Assembly (NCBI RefSeq): GCF_000243115.2
Contig: NZ_CP007035.1
Span: forward strand, 4,154,001 to 4,218,000
Direction of reading: 5' to 3'
DNA length: 64,000 bases
Source: Niabella soli DSM 19437
GTDB lineage: Bacteria; Bacteroidota; Bacteroidia; Chitinophagales; Chitinophagaceae
Shown: positions 33,431-43,058 of the stretch, piece by piece
Numbering within the stretch: the first letter of the stretch is position 1
How the letters are laid out: each line of letters begins with the position of its first letter
Position numbers and translations under genes: made by a program
The notes under the pieces: generated by a model
Databases searched by the model: none
What the model was told of the DNA's origin: nothing
The model's input: the letters and a program-made list of their open reading frames with translations, nothing else

Positions 33431-34839
33431 GTAGGGTTGTAACATACAGGAAATTAAATAGGTTACTCCGCATCGTTGTCAACACTTCGGACAAGTTCCT
33501 GAAGAGAAAAAATTGTATACAGATGGTGGCCTTACTGGTAACAATGGTTATGGGGTTAGCGGCCCACAGCCAGCCTCAATGGCTGCGAAAGACAGAAGAT
33601 CCTGAGTATTTGCATCGTGCAGTGAAACTGCTCACAGATATTATGGTGCATGATATTTATTCCCCGCCTGTGGCAAGTCGTACCTATGCTTATGTTAGCG
33701 TTGCAGCCTACGAAACGCTGGTGCCTTCCAATAGCAATTATGTTTCGCTTGCCGGCCGGGTGCACGGTTTACAACCCGCGCCAGCGCCCGTTCCTGCTGT
33801 GCAATACAGTTTTACCCTTGCGGCAGTACAGGCGATGCTGACAGTAGGCAAATCGATGGTGATATCCGAAGCGGTAATGGATAACTTCCGGCAAACCGTT
33901 ATTCAAACCATGAAGGCAGATGGAATGCCCGGCAGTGTAATGGATAGCTCGTTGGCGTATGGAAGCCGGGTAGCGGCACATATACTTTCCTGGGCAGCGG
34001 CCGATCATTACCTGCAAACACGTTCTTTACCCAAGTATGCGGTGAACAATGCGCCGGGGTATTGGAAGCCCACTCCTCCGGCGTATATTAAAGCGGTGGA
34101 ACCGCACTGGAACCAGCTCAGACCTTTTTTGATAGACGCGGCGCAATTTAAGCCTTCGCCTCCGCCATCATTTTCAACCGATACCGCCAGCCGTTTTTAC
34201 AAAGAAGCAAATGCCGTTTATTATGCCGGGAAGGGGCTTACCTCCGAACAAACGGCCATTGCAAGTTTTTGGGATTGCAATCCGTTTAAGGTAAATCTGC
34301 GCGGGCACGTGATGTTCGCCACAAAAAAAATATCGCCCGGTGGGCATTGGATCAATATCACGGCGATGGCATGCCGGCAGTTGCAGAAAGATGTGGTAGC
34401 TACTGCGGAAGCCTATGCATTTGCGGCCATTGGCATCGCCGATGCATTTATCAGTTGTTGGGATGAGAAATACCGCAGTAATGTTATTCGCCCTGAAACC
34501 TATATCAATCAATATATAGATGTTGACTGGCTGCCATTATTGCAAACGCCTCCCTTCCCGGAATATACAAGCGGGCACAGCGTGGTATCGGCCTGCGCCG
34601 CAGAAATATTGACTTCGTTATTTGGCGATCATTTTAGCTATGTGGATGCTACAGAAACGGAATTTGATCTGCCGCCCCGCAGGTTTTCATCCTTCCGCCA
34701 GGCCGCAGAGGAAGCGGCCATCAGCCGTTTTTACGGAGGTATTCATTATATGCCTTCTATAAAAAACGGGTTGGATGAGGGTACGGCGATAGGGAAGTAT
34801 GTGGTGGAAAAATTAAATATTAAGCAAGGAACTTTTTAA
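33427..34839 (+). CDS. Vanadium-dependent haloperoxidase-like (PAP2 superfamily) protein
   Basis: Likely exported enzyme of the PAP2/vanadium haloperoxidase superfamily: either a phosphatase or a vanadate enzyme oxidising halides with peroxide. The 470 residues carry the superfamily signature in order: K348 and R355-P356 (KYRSNVIRP), the SGH motif (382-384, YTSGHSV), and R434/H440 (SRFYGGIHYMP). The GTG at 33427 overlaps the previous stop; a later ATG (33523) would begin right at the hydrophobic signal stretch (33-47). Pairing with FG-GAP proteins is a recurring arrangement in this phylum. The halide or phosphatase activity is not decidable here. Confidence 0.85.
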   Translation: MSRVVTYRKLNRLLRIVVNTSDKFLKRKNCIQMVALLVTMVMGLAAHSQPQWLRKTEDPEYLHRAVKLLTDIMVHDIYSPPVASRTYAYVSVAAYETLVPSNSNYVSLAGRVHGLQPAPAPVPAVQYSFTLAAVQAMLTVGKSMVISEAVMDNFRQTVIQTMKADGMPGSVMDSSLAYGSRVAAHILSWAAADHYLQTRSLPKYAVNNAPGYWKPTPPAYIKAVEPHWNQLRPFLIDAAQFKPSPPPSFSTDTASRFYKEANAVYYAGKGLTSEQTAIASFWDCNPFKVNLRGHVMFATKKISPGGHWINITAMACRQLQKDVVATAEAYAFAAIGIADAFISCWDEKYRSNVIRPETYINQYIDVDWLPLLQTPPFPEYTSGHSVVSACAAEILTSLFGDHFSYVDATETEFDLPPRRFSSFRQAAEEAAISRFYGGIHYMPSIKNGLDEGTAIGKYVVEKLNIKQGTF

Positions 34840-34954
34840 TCGCAGTAACAATACTTGGAGATCCCTCAAAAAAGAGCATAAATGATAATTCTCTCATCTT
34901 TTTAACACTAGGGGTATGCTCCGTTTTTTATTACCTTAGCCGAAACGAACTGTT

Positions 34955-35332
34955 ATGATAAAAACGATTATTGCCGTTTTGGTTGTATTCCCCATGTTTT
35001 CCCTTGGTCAAAAACTTACAGTAGTAGCGGACGATCCACGAAGCAAGGAGGCGTTTATAAGGCAGCTAAAATATGATGGGTACAAAATAGATAGCATAGA
35101 TTTCGATTATTCGCTGAATTATTTTGTTACAGGGCAATACAAGCTGGTTGCTTTCAAAAAACCGTATCAAGCGTATGCGACAATAACAGATAAGAAAGGC
35201 AAAGAAATAACCCGCTCCAAAGAAGTTAAAACCAATCCCGCCGCCCTCAATGGGTTTAACGCTGCCTATGGTATGGCCAATATGATTATAAAAAGGTATT
35301 TGCCTGGGATGCTATCGCAATTAAAGAAATAA
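34955..35332 (+). CDS. Small periplasmic protein of unknown function
   Basis: A 125-residue protein with a signal peptide ending near SLGQ (about 19) and a mixed alpha/beta mature part (VVADDPRSKEAFIRQLKYDGYKI ... ATITDKKGKEITRSKEV). I cannot assign a family. It precedes a lipoprotein gene by 26 bp and both seem to be one transcript ending at the terminator after 35769. Confidence 0.75.
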   Translation: MIKTIIAVLVVFPMFSLGQKLTVVADDPRSKEAFIRQLKYDGYKIDSIDFDYSLNYFVTGQYKLVAFKKPYQAYATITDKKGKEITRSKEVKTNPAALNGFNAAYGMANMIIKRYLPGMLSQLKK

Positions 35333-35358
35333 GCTGCTTAACAATTAAAACTACATAA

Positions 35359-35769
35359 ATGAGAAAACGATCGAAACTTGCCGCTATCGTAGCGGCAGCA
35401 TTACTGCTACAGAGTTGCGCAACTATTTTTACCGGATCGCGCCAAAAATTCACTATTGCAAGTACACCCAATGAAGCGAAAATTTCAATCACTAACATTG
35501 ACCAGAAGGAAGTTTTTACTGGCGTAACGCCCGCTATCGTAAAACTAAAAAAAGGTGCTGGGTTCTTTTACAAAAATGAGTATCTGGTTAAACTTTCCGC
35601 TGACGGGTACGAAGAAAAAACAGTACCTATTAAGTTTGGCATTAATGGCTGGTACTTCGGTAATATTTTAATTGGAGGGGCCATTGGGATGGTAATTGTT
35701 GACCCAGCTACGGGAGGCATGTGGAAGGCCCGAAAAAGCGATATTAATGAAGAACTAAAAAAAAAGTAA
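35359..35769 (+). CDS. PEGA-like lipoprotein
   Basis: A 136-residue lipoprotein: signal peptide, lipobox LLLQSCAT, then a short beta domain (about 28-95) whose FTIASTPNEAKISITNID and GVTPAIVKLKKG recall PEGA domains, and a hydrophobic glycine-rich segment (YFGNILIGGAIGMVIVDPATGGMW, about 97-120) that could touch the membrane. The C-terminus is charged. Proteins with the CATIFTG start are widespread in Bacteroidota, with no assigned role. Confidence 0.78.
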   Translation: MRKRSKLAAIVAAALLLQSCATIFTGSRQKFTIASTPNEAKISITNIDQKEVFTGVTPAIVKLKKGAGFFYKNEYLVKLSADGYEEKTVPIKFGINGWYFGNILIGGAIGMVIVDPATGGMWKARKSDINEELKKK

Positions 35770-35777
35770 CATTATAG

Positions 35778-35799
35778 CCACCCGAAACGGTGGTTTTTT
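35778..35799 (+). terminator. Terminator after the PEGA-like lipoprotein
   Basis: CCACC and GGTGG pair around CGAAAC, followed by TTTTTT. It lies 9 bp from the stop codon. Confidence 0.85.
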
Positions 35800-36150
35800 G
35801 TTGACCGAGCTGGAATGAATAAAACCGGACGCTGCGGCTATGGAAACAGGTGTTTTTTACGTTATTTGTCTGCAAGTGCCAAAGCAAAAGAGCATTTACA
35901 ATGGTGTACGTGCTTGGTTACAAAAGTGATCCGGATTGAACCTTGTTGTGTTTAAGCAACTTTATTGCTTAGTATATAGCCTAATCGTAAAAAATTGATG
36001 TTTACTGTTTTGTAATAATTTTTTATTTTTAAAATCTATCTTTATAATTATCAAAGCAGTTACTGTACTCGAACATTCATCCTAAAGGTTCAATGAAAGA
36101 GGTCATAGTAAAAAAATCTTACCTTCCGTTCCCAAAAAGAGATTACAGGA
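35800..36150. other. Intergenic region before the glycosidase-like gene
   Basis: A 351-bp AT-rich spacer that opens the second polysaccharide locus. TATCTTTA at 36037-36044 is one base off TAnnTTTG, with a TTG 24 nt upstream, a weak promoter candidate. I see no gene or repeat. Confidence 0.4.
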
Positions 36151-37320
36151 ATGAGGAAAATTGCTTATGTTTTTGCGTTACTTTTTTTGAATGCTTTGAC
36201 AGCCGCTGTTAAGGCACAGGATGATCTTGATTTGCAGTCAATGTTGCAGAAGGAGATTAATCCATCCCAGCTATTTCTATCTGATTCGTTTTATACCTGG
36301 TGCAGTAGTGTTGTAAAAGGTGAAGATGGGCGATATCATATGTTTTACTCCCGCTGGCCGCATGGCAGCCGGACGCTAGACGATGATTCGCTGAACTATA
36401 TTTTTAATGGCTTCAGCGGCTGGCTGAAATATTCGGAAATTGCTTACGCTGTTGCCGATCGGGTGGACGGGCCTTACCATTACGTAAAGACTATTTTAAA
36501 GGGAAGCGGGGCGCCCGGCGCATGGAACCGGTATACGATGCATAATCCACAAATAAGGAAATTCGGAAATTATTATTACCTGTATTATATCAGTAACGCA
36601 TTTGATTCCTCATTTCATTTTACTGATAACCGGAAAGTAAGCGGCGATTGGCTACACTGGCTGAAGTATAATTGCACGCAAAAAATTGGCGCGTTGAAGG
36701 CTGCCTCTATCAACGATCTTGTTAAGGGCAATTACACGATGATCCCTGAGCCGTTAATGCAGCCGGACAATGTGCATACATTTGAGGTAGCCACCAATCC
36801 CAGCGTAACACAGGGTCCGGACGGAAAATATTATATGATATTCAAATCCCGCAAACCCAATGTGGGCAATATGACCATGTGGATGGCGGTAAGCGATGCC
36901 CCCGACCGTCCTTTCAAGTTGCTGGGGCAGGTATTCACCGATGCTTCGCTGGCCTGTGAAGACCCTTATCTGTGGTATGATAAAAAAAGAAAACGTTTTT
37001 ATGCCGTGGTGAAATACTTTTCAAATAATAAGGTATTGGCACCGCAGTTTGGGGCGCTTGCATTAGTTACTTCCGCTGACGGTCTACATTGGCAGGCTGC
37101 CAGACACCCGGTCGTGTCTTTAAGAAACCTGAAAATAAAAGGAAAGCCTGCAACAGCATTAGCGCACCTGGAACGACCTTTTGTTTTGCAGGATAAGAAC
37201 GGAAAGCTGCAAGCTTTGTTTGCTGCCGCATCCGTAAAAGAGCCGTCAAAAGAAAGTACGCCCATTGTTGACTTTGAATATAATAGTTTCAATGTTTGTT
37301 TTAAACTGTCCGGGCAGTAG
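36151..37320 (+). CDS. Secreted five-bladed beta-propeller glycoside hydrolase-like protein
   Basis: A 389-residue exported protein (signal peptide to AVKAQ, about 22) related to the GH43/GH32/GH68/GH117/GH130 propeller clan. Repeated blades show WCSSVVKGEDGRYHMFYSRWP (about 50-70), YTMHNPQIRKFGNYYYLYYIS (about 128-148), ATNPSVTQGPDGKYYMIFKS (about 212-231) and ACEDPYLWYDKKRKRFYAVVK (about 268-288). Acidic residues at these positions are candidates for catalysis. The exact family and sugar are undetermined. It stands ahead of the second SusC, so it probably belongs to that locus. Confidence 0.82.
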   Translation: MRKIAYVFALLFLNALTAAVKAQDDLDLQSMLQKEINPSQLFLSDSFYTWCSSVVKGEDGRYHMFYSRWPHGSRTLDDDSLNYIFNGFSGWLKYSEIAYAVADRVDGPYHYVKTILKGSGAPGAWNRYTMHNPQIRKFGNYYYLYYISNAFDSSFHFTDNRKVSGDWLHWLKYNCTQKIGALKAASINDLVKGNYTMIPEPLMQPDNVHTFEVATNPSVTQGPDGKYYMIFKSRKPNVGNMTMWMAVSDAPDRPFKLLGQVFTDASLACEDPYLWYDKKRKRFYAVVKYFSNNKVLAPQFGALALVTSADGLHWQAARHPVVSLRNLKIKGKPATALAHLERPFVLQDKNGKLQALFAAASVKEPSKESTPIVDFEYNSFNVCFKLSGQ

Positions 37321-37857
37321 GGGTCAATCCTGGCATTAATTTCTGCTTTTCTGACGGAGGACCGGATACTTCTGATAACTATTTGCTGATCACTTTCAAG
37401 ATACTTAGTAGCCATCGCAAATAGCAACCACACTGCGTAATATTGGTTGGTATAACGAAACCCTTTTTAGTCAACCCCCCTTTTTCTTTTATATAAAACG
37501 CAGGCTGCTTACCGTTTTTTTAAGAATCCAACAAGGGTATAATGCTATTATTTTTCTTGAGCTATTACCTATTTATTCTTTATTTTTTAATTATTGGCTA
37601 TTTATGATAAAATAGTGTATGTATTGGTACAGATACGAAACGATTGGTATTGAATTTTATTTTCCTTTGTACTGGAATTGATTGATTGCTGCGACGTATT
37701 GCCGGAGTTATTGACGTGCCAAAATAGATTGTTCAGCTCGCTAATGGTTGGTTTTTCTGAGTGGGAGTTTTGTGTGGACCATTGTGCTGATTGAAAAAAC
37801 AAGGTATCTGCTGATTCGCAACGTATTTTATTTAATCACACATACAGTATACAAATT
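37321..37857. other. Long intergenic region before second SusC
   Basis: A 537-bp spacer, unusually long for this window, strongly AT-rich from 37540 to 37630. TTCCTTTG at 37662-37669 is near the -7 consensus but poorly spaced from a TTG. I find no gene. It may hold a regulated promoter or operator for the polysaccharide locus. Confidence 0.4.
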
Positions 37858-40800
37858 ATGGGAAAAGGAAACAAACTGTTGCTCGCTTTTTTAATGCTCC
37901 TGAGCACGCTTGCTGTAAGCGCCCAGAATCCGGCAAAGAAAAAGATATCAGGTACTATAAGAGATGAAAGCGGGCAGCCGCTCACCGGTATTACGGTTGC
38001 GGAAAAAGGGACCAAAAATACGGTAATGACCGGTGCCGGAGGCGCCTATACCATTGCCATTAAGCCAGAGGCAACTATTGTGGTTACCGGTATTGGTTAT
38101 GAGACCACAGAGGTCCGGCTCACAACCGATCAAAACGTTCTTGACATCACGTTGAAAAAGGATGTAAAAGGGCTGGAAGACGTGGTTGTTGTGGGGTATG
38201 GTTCGCAAAACAAAACCAAAGTAACGGGAGCTGTCAGTACCATAAAAATGGAAGGAGTGCTGGGCGACCGGCCTGTAAGCAATTTGGGTGTTTTATTGCA
38301 AGGGGCAAGCCCCGGACTGCAGGTTACCATTAACTCCGGCAAACCCGGAGCCTCTAGTTCCTGGAATATCAGGGGCGGCACAGATTTTGGCAGTGGTACC
38401 ACTTCAGGAATTAATTCCGGTGGGCCGTTTATCCTGGTGGACAATGTGCCCTATAATGGGCCTACTAATTTGCTGGACCCGAATGATATTGAAACGGTTA
38501 CTGTGTTAAAAGATGCAGGAGCCGCTGCTATTTATGGCGCCCGGTCGGCGTTTGGAGTTGTATTGATTACAACCAAATCCGGTAAAAAAAATACCAAAAC
38601 ACAGTTTAATTACAGTGATAACTTTGTGATATCGACCCCCATAAATCTTCCTCAGAAAGCTACTCCGCTGCAGCAGGTGCAGGCCTGGATTGATGGTGGG
38701 ATGGCTTCTGTATACAACGGGAATCAGAATCTGGCCACCTGGACGGAGTTTCTGAAAGAGTATGATGCGGATCCGTCGAAATATCCTTTAGGTTATACCC
38801 AGGCGAACGGCGTTTTTTATCAACTTAAAGCAACGGACCCGGTTAAGGATTTATTAGGGAATCATGCCTTTCAGCAAATGCACAACTTTTCCGTAAATGG
38901 GGGGACGGAAAAAACAACTTACCGTCTGTCTTTAGGTACGACCAATGAGAACGGTATTCTTGTTCCACAGGCGCACCAGGATAATTTTAGCCGTTATAAT
39001 ATCAAATCTATCGTAACCTCTGATGTGGCTTCCTGGCTGAACATGCAGTTGGATGCGAATTATAGCAGCTCAAATACGCTTGCCCCTTTTTATACCAATG
39101 CGTTTGGCAATGCCGTAAATTTACCTTCTGCACTGGCGACGGACTCTATTCCCGGGTTACCCGGAATACTGAATACCGCGAAAAACCAGATTATGGCTAC
39201 GGCGCCTACAACGACGCGTTATGATGATATACGCATCACCGGACGTGCTGTTATAAAACCTGTAAAAGGAGTTACTATAACCGGAGAGTATACCATTGAT
39301 AATAACTTTAATAAAGTAACAACCTATGACAAAAAAGTAGGCGGTTTCATAAACCCTTATGGCTATACTGCAGAAACGATCGGGTCTGATAATTTTTCGA
39401 AAAGCAATGCGAGCACCCGTTACAATGCGCTGAATGTTTTTGGGAACTATGTAAAGGCAATTGATCGCCATAATTTTACGCTTACAGCAGGCTATAACCA
39501 GGAAGAAAATAACTATGAAATTCAATCTACTACGGCATCCGGTATGCTAAGCCCCGATCTGCCTTTTTTATCGGGTACCACCGGGTTAATTCCTTTTAAG
39601 GCTTCGGATAATTATCTGGACTATGCTACCCAGGGTTTTTTTGGGAGACTGAATTATGACTTCGGCGGCAAATATTTATTCCAGGTGAATGGCCGTTATG
39701 ATGGATCTTCTAAATTTCCGAAGGGAAGTCGCTGGGGTTTTTTCCCTTCCGTGTCTGCAGGATGGAGAATAACTGAAGAGGAATTTATGCAGCGGCTGAA
39801 GCCCTATTTGAACGAGCTGAAGTTGAGGGCTTCTTATGGTTCCGTAGGAAATCAGAATATTAGTGACTACCAGTTTTTTGCCGGTATGACTTCCTATATC
39901 CCCAATTGGTTGTATAATGGCACTCAGGTAGGTACTTTAAACCCCCCGATACTGGTTGGCAATTTTACCTGGGAAACCGTGGCTACTAAGGACTTTGGAG
40001 TTGATTTTGGATTTTTAAGGAACCGACTGACGGGTGCATTTGATTGGTATCAGAGAGATACAAAAGATATTCTTACCACCAATCCCACACCCCTTCCCGT
40101 GCTATTGGGTACCGGAGCCCCTTTGCAAAATGCCGGATCATTGCGCACAAAAGGATTTGAGATTCAGTTGGGATGGAAAGATAAAATAGGGAAAGTAGGC
40201 TACTATATTAATGGAAGTTTATACAATTATAATTCAGTTGTTACCGGAGCCAATAACCCTAAAAATGTTATTACAAATGGTACTTTGTATAACGGCAAGC
40301 GCATGGGTGAAATTTGGGGCTATGTTACTGACCGGTTTTATACAACAGATGATTTTGTAGATGGTACATTAAATGCAAACCTGAGAGGAGGTACCTTAAA
40401 GCCGGGGATTCCCAAGCAAAACGGGCAGGCGCCTAATCCGGGCGACATTGTTTATAAAGATTTTGACGGAAACGGGGTTATTACCAGTGGCTCCGGCACA
40501 TTGGATGATCCCGGAGATTACAAAATTATCGGAAACAGTACCCCTCAATATCAATACGGGGTTTCAGGCGGAGTGTCCTATCGGAACGTTGAATTTTCAT
40601 TCGTAATTACAGGAGTAGGAAAACAGGATATCTGGCAGAATAATACTTTGGCCTTCCCAAACCAATGGTTGACCTATGGCGCCTTGTATTCCAATCAACT
40701 GAATTATTGGACGCCTGCTAATACCAATTCTTATTATGGGCGGATTTATACTGATAATGTGAATAGCCCAAACCAGGGGTATAACCAGATTGTGCAGACG

Positions 40801-41052
40801 AAGTTCTTATATAACGGTGCGTATATGCGTATTCAGAACTTATCATTAAGTTATAGTATTCCGCAGCCGGTAATAACAAAAGCTCATATAAACAAATTGC
40901 AGGTATTTGTTAGTGTAGAAAATCCATATACGTTTACCCATATGCCCAAAGGAATGTATCCGGATATTGCGGTGCAGGGATCAACGGCAGGCGGGGGATT
41001 AGGATACCCGTTTATGCGTAAAACTTCTTTTGGTGTAAATGTTTCATTTTAA
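37858..41052 (+). CDS. SusC/RagA-type TonB-dependent transporter (locus 2)
   Basis: Outer-membrane importer for glycan fragments, partner of the next gene. The 1064 residues have a signal peptide (to LAVSAQ, about 23), a regulatory domain (about 28-105), the SusC TonB-box region LEDVVVVGYGSQNK (about 106-120), the plug (to about 245, with TVTVLKDAGAAAIYGARSAFGVVLITTKSGKKN), and a barrel closing in FGVNVSF. It differs clearly from the first SusC of the window. Neighbouring sulfatases, fucosidase and hexosaminidase point to a sulfated fucosylated glycan. Confidence 0.95.
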   Translation: MGKGNKLLLAFLMLLSTLAVSAQNPAKKKISGTIRDESGQPLTGITVAEKGTKNTVMTGAGGAYTIAIKPEATIVVTGIGYETTEVRLTTDQNVLDITLKKDVKGLEDVVVVGYGSQNKTKVTGAVSTIKMEGVLGDRPVSNLGVLLQGASPGLQVTINSGKPGASSSWNIRGGTDFGSGTTSGINSGGPFILVDNVPYNGPTNLLDPNDIETVTVLKDAGAAAIYGARSAFGVVLITTKSGKKNTKTQFNYSDNFVISTPINLPQKATPLQQVQAWIDGGMASVYNGNQNLATWTEFLKEYDADPSKYPLGYTQANGVFYQLKATDPVKDLLGNHAFQQMHNFSVNGGTEKTTYRLSLGTTNENGILVPQAHQDNFSRYNIKSIVTSDVASWLNMQLDANYSSSNTLAPFYTNAFGNAVNLPSALATDSIPGLPGILNTAKNQIMATAPTTTRYDDIRITGRAVIKPVKGVTITGEYTIDNNFNKVTTYDKKVGGFINPYGYTAETIGSDNFSKSNASTRYNALNVFGNYVKAIDRHNFTLTAGYNQEENNYEIQSTTASGMLSPDLPFLSGTTGLIPFKASDNYLDYATQGFFGRLNYDFGGKYLFQVNGRYDGSSKFPKGSRWGFFPSVSAGWRITEEEFMQRLKPYLNELKLRASYGSVGNQNISDYQFFAGMTSYIPNWLYNGTQVGTLNPPILVGNFTWETVATKDFGVDFGFLRNRLTGAFDWYQRDTKDILTTNPTPLPVLLGTGAPLQNAGSLRTKGFEIQLGWKDKIGKVGYYINGSLYNYNSVVTGANNPKNVITNGTLYNGKRMGEIWGYVTDRFYTTDDFVDGTLNANLRGGTLKPGIPKQNGQAPNPGDIVYKDFDGNGVITSGSGTLDDPGDYKIIGNSTPQYQYGVSGGVSYRNVEFSFVITGVGKQDIWQNNTLAFPNQWLTYGALYSNQLNYWTPANTNSYYGRIYTDNVNSPNQGYNQIVQTKFLYNGAYMRIQNLSLSYSIPQPVITKAHINKLQVFVSVENPYTFTHMPKGMYPDIAVQGSTAGGGLGYPFMRKTSFGVNVSF

Positions 41053-41063
41053 ATTATATTGTT

Positions 41064-43022
41064 ATGTTAGGAAATAGATTCAAAATTAGCATAATACTTA
41101 TCTTTCTTGTTTTTTGTAGTTGTACTAAAAATTTTCTGGATAAAAAGCCGGCCAATCAACTTACGGCGGAAACGGCTTTTGCTACTTATCAGAATTTTCA
41201 AACCTATGCATGGGGTTTGTACGATTATTTTGCTGGCTATGGTAATTCAGGGGCAACGATGCCGCCGGCTTTTAACAGCCAGGAAAATGCCAATTCCGAT
41301 AATATCAGTAGTGGCACCCAGTCTGCCTACGCCAATCAATCTAAATTAGCTCCTTCTGCCGCGGGTGGCAATACCGGTTCTCTGGAGATAGCGCAATGGA
41401 ATTTTTCTTATGTAAGAAGGGTGAATATTTTGCTGGACAATATTGATCAGTCATCTATGTCGCAGGCCGATAAAGATCACTGGCGCAGTGTGGGATATTT
41501 TTTCAGGGCCCTGCGCTATTATGACCTTATTGCTGCCTTTGGCGATGTACCCTGGCTGGAGCACGCGCTGTCAGATACATCCACAAGTGTATTGTTTGGC
41601 AGCCGTACTCCGAGAGATGAAGTGGCACAGCATGTACTGGATAATTTAGTATGGGCTGAAAGTCATATTAAACCTGCCGGCGAAGGGGCAAAAACAAATA
41701 CGATCAACCAGGATTGTGTGCGCTTCCTGCTGTCCAGGTTCGGACTGTTTGAAGGTACGTGGCGAAAATATCATGGATTGACGGGGGCGGATCAATACTT
41801 AGAAGCCTGCAAAACCTATTCGCAAAAACTGATCGCATCCTATCCATCTTTGATGAGCAACTATGATGATGTATATAATTCAGAGGATCTTAGCGGCGGT
41901 AAACCCGGTATTATCTTATATAAACAATATGTAAATACTATATTCAATAATCCGCAGGTAACCCGTTATACTGCAAGCACCTCATGGAACTGCGAAGTAC
42001 CAAAAAATGCAGTGGAAAGTTTCCTTTGCACGGACGGAAGACCCGTATCCACCAGTAGTGTGTATAAAGGCGACGATTCTATTTATGCGGCGTTTAAAAA
42101 CCGGGACCGGCGTTTGTACTATATGGTAGTGCCTCCTTATAGTGTTAAATTCATCAATACATCAGTTACGAACCAGGCGGGGAATTCAGATAACCTATGG
42201 GCCTATGACCCCAATCCGGATCATGGCTATTTTATTCATTATATGAACGACTCTATTGCCGGTAATGTAGGGAAAAAACTTCCTGCGCTTTCTCAGACTG
42301 TTGACATGAAATCCGGAAATGTGATCCCTAATTTTCCTCATTTTTCCTCTTATACTGTGGCGCTTAGTCATCTTCCCACTGCAGCGGTGGGCATCAGCCA
42401 GATGGTTGGTAAACTGGGATATTTTTTCTGGAAGTTTTATAATCGCCTGCCGATGGATGGGAGCTCTAATTATGGAGGTACACAGGACTGTCCGCTCTTC
42501 CGGATAGGAGAAGTAATGGTAAACTATGCTGAAGCGATGTGGGAGCTGGGTGCATTTGATCAGGGAATTGCAGATCAAACCATCAATGTATTGCGCAAAA
42601 GAGCTAACCCCACCAGTTGGCCCGCTATGAAAATGACAGTGGCGGCTATTGATGGTGGGTTTGATTTAAACAGGGATCCCTCTGTAGATCCGGTTTTATG
42701 GGAGATCAGAAGAGAGCGCCGCGTGGAGTTGTTTGGCGATGGATTCCGGTTTAATGATTTAAAACGATGGGGCAAGGGCGCCTATATGAATACCACATTA
42801 CTTGGGGTTAAAATTTATGACAAAAACAAGATGTATCCCAATATTAAGATCGGGTCAACAACCCTCAACAACACCAATATTTTGATTGATGGCGGAGGGA
42901 ACTCGGGATATGTAAAAAACCTGCCGGCGCCCATCGGTTGGCTGGATAAATATTACCTGGAACCGATCCCTCTTCAGGAAATAGCAATTAATCCGGATCT
43001 TTCTCAGAATCCGGGATGGTAG
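41064..43022 (+). CDS. SusD/RagB-type surface lipoprotein (locus 2)
   Basis: Surface glycan-binding lipoprotein pairing with SusC. The 652 residues start with a lipobox (VFCSCTK), continue with the SusD helices (about 50-330), and end with the conserved LFRIGEVMVNYAEAMWELG and RRERRVELFGDGFRFNDLKRWGKG. It follows susC by 11 bp. Confidence 0.94.
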   Translation: MLGNRFKISIILIFLVFCSCTKNFLDKKPANQLTAETAFATYQNFQTYAWGLYDYFAGYGNSGATMPPAFNSQENANSDNISSGTQSAYANQSKLAPSAAGGNTGSLEIAQWNFSYVRRVNILLDNIDQSSMSQADKDHWRSVGYFFRALRYYDLIAAFGDVPWLEHALSDTSTSVLFGSRTPRDEVAQHVLDNLVWAESHIKPAGEGAKTNTINQDCVRFLLSRFGLFEGTWRKYHGLTGADQYLEACKTYSQKLIASYPSLMSNYDDVYNSEDLSGGKPGIILYKQYVNTIFNNPQVTRYTASTSWNCEVPKNAVESFLCTDGRPVSTSSVYKGDDSIYAAFKNRDRRLYYMVVPPYSVKFINTSVTNQAGNSDNLWAYDPNPDHGYFIHYMNDSIAGNVGKKLPALSQTVDMKSGNVIPNFPHFSSYTVALSHLPTAAVGISQMVGKLGYFFWKFYNRLPMDGSSNYGGTQDCPLFRIGEVMVNYAEAMWELGAFDQGIADQTINVLRKRANPTSWPAMKMTVAAIDGGFDLNRDPSVDPVLWEIRRERRVELFGDGFRFNDLKRWGKGAYMNTTLLGVKIYDKNKMYPNIKIGSTTLNNTNILIDGGGNSGYVKNLPAPIGWLDKYYLEPIPLQEIAINPDLSQNPGW

Positions 43023-43058
43023 TAGTGCTATTCATTTATGATTTAAAACATTTATTCT

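Noticed and set aside
34840-34954. Terminator after the haloperoxidase (GAGCAT/ATGCTC with T run)
   Set aside because: The stem is only six pairs with a loop of about 40 bases; too weak to call.
37644-37669. Promoter for the second SusC
   Set aside because: The TTG to -7 spacer is about 15 nt, too short, and the -7 is one base off.
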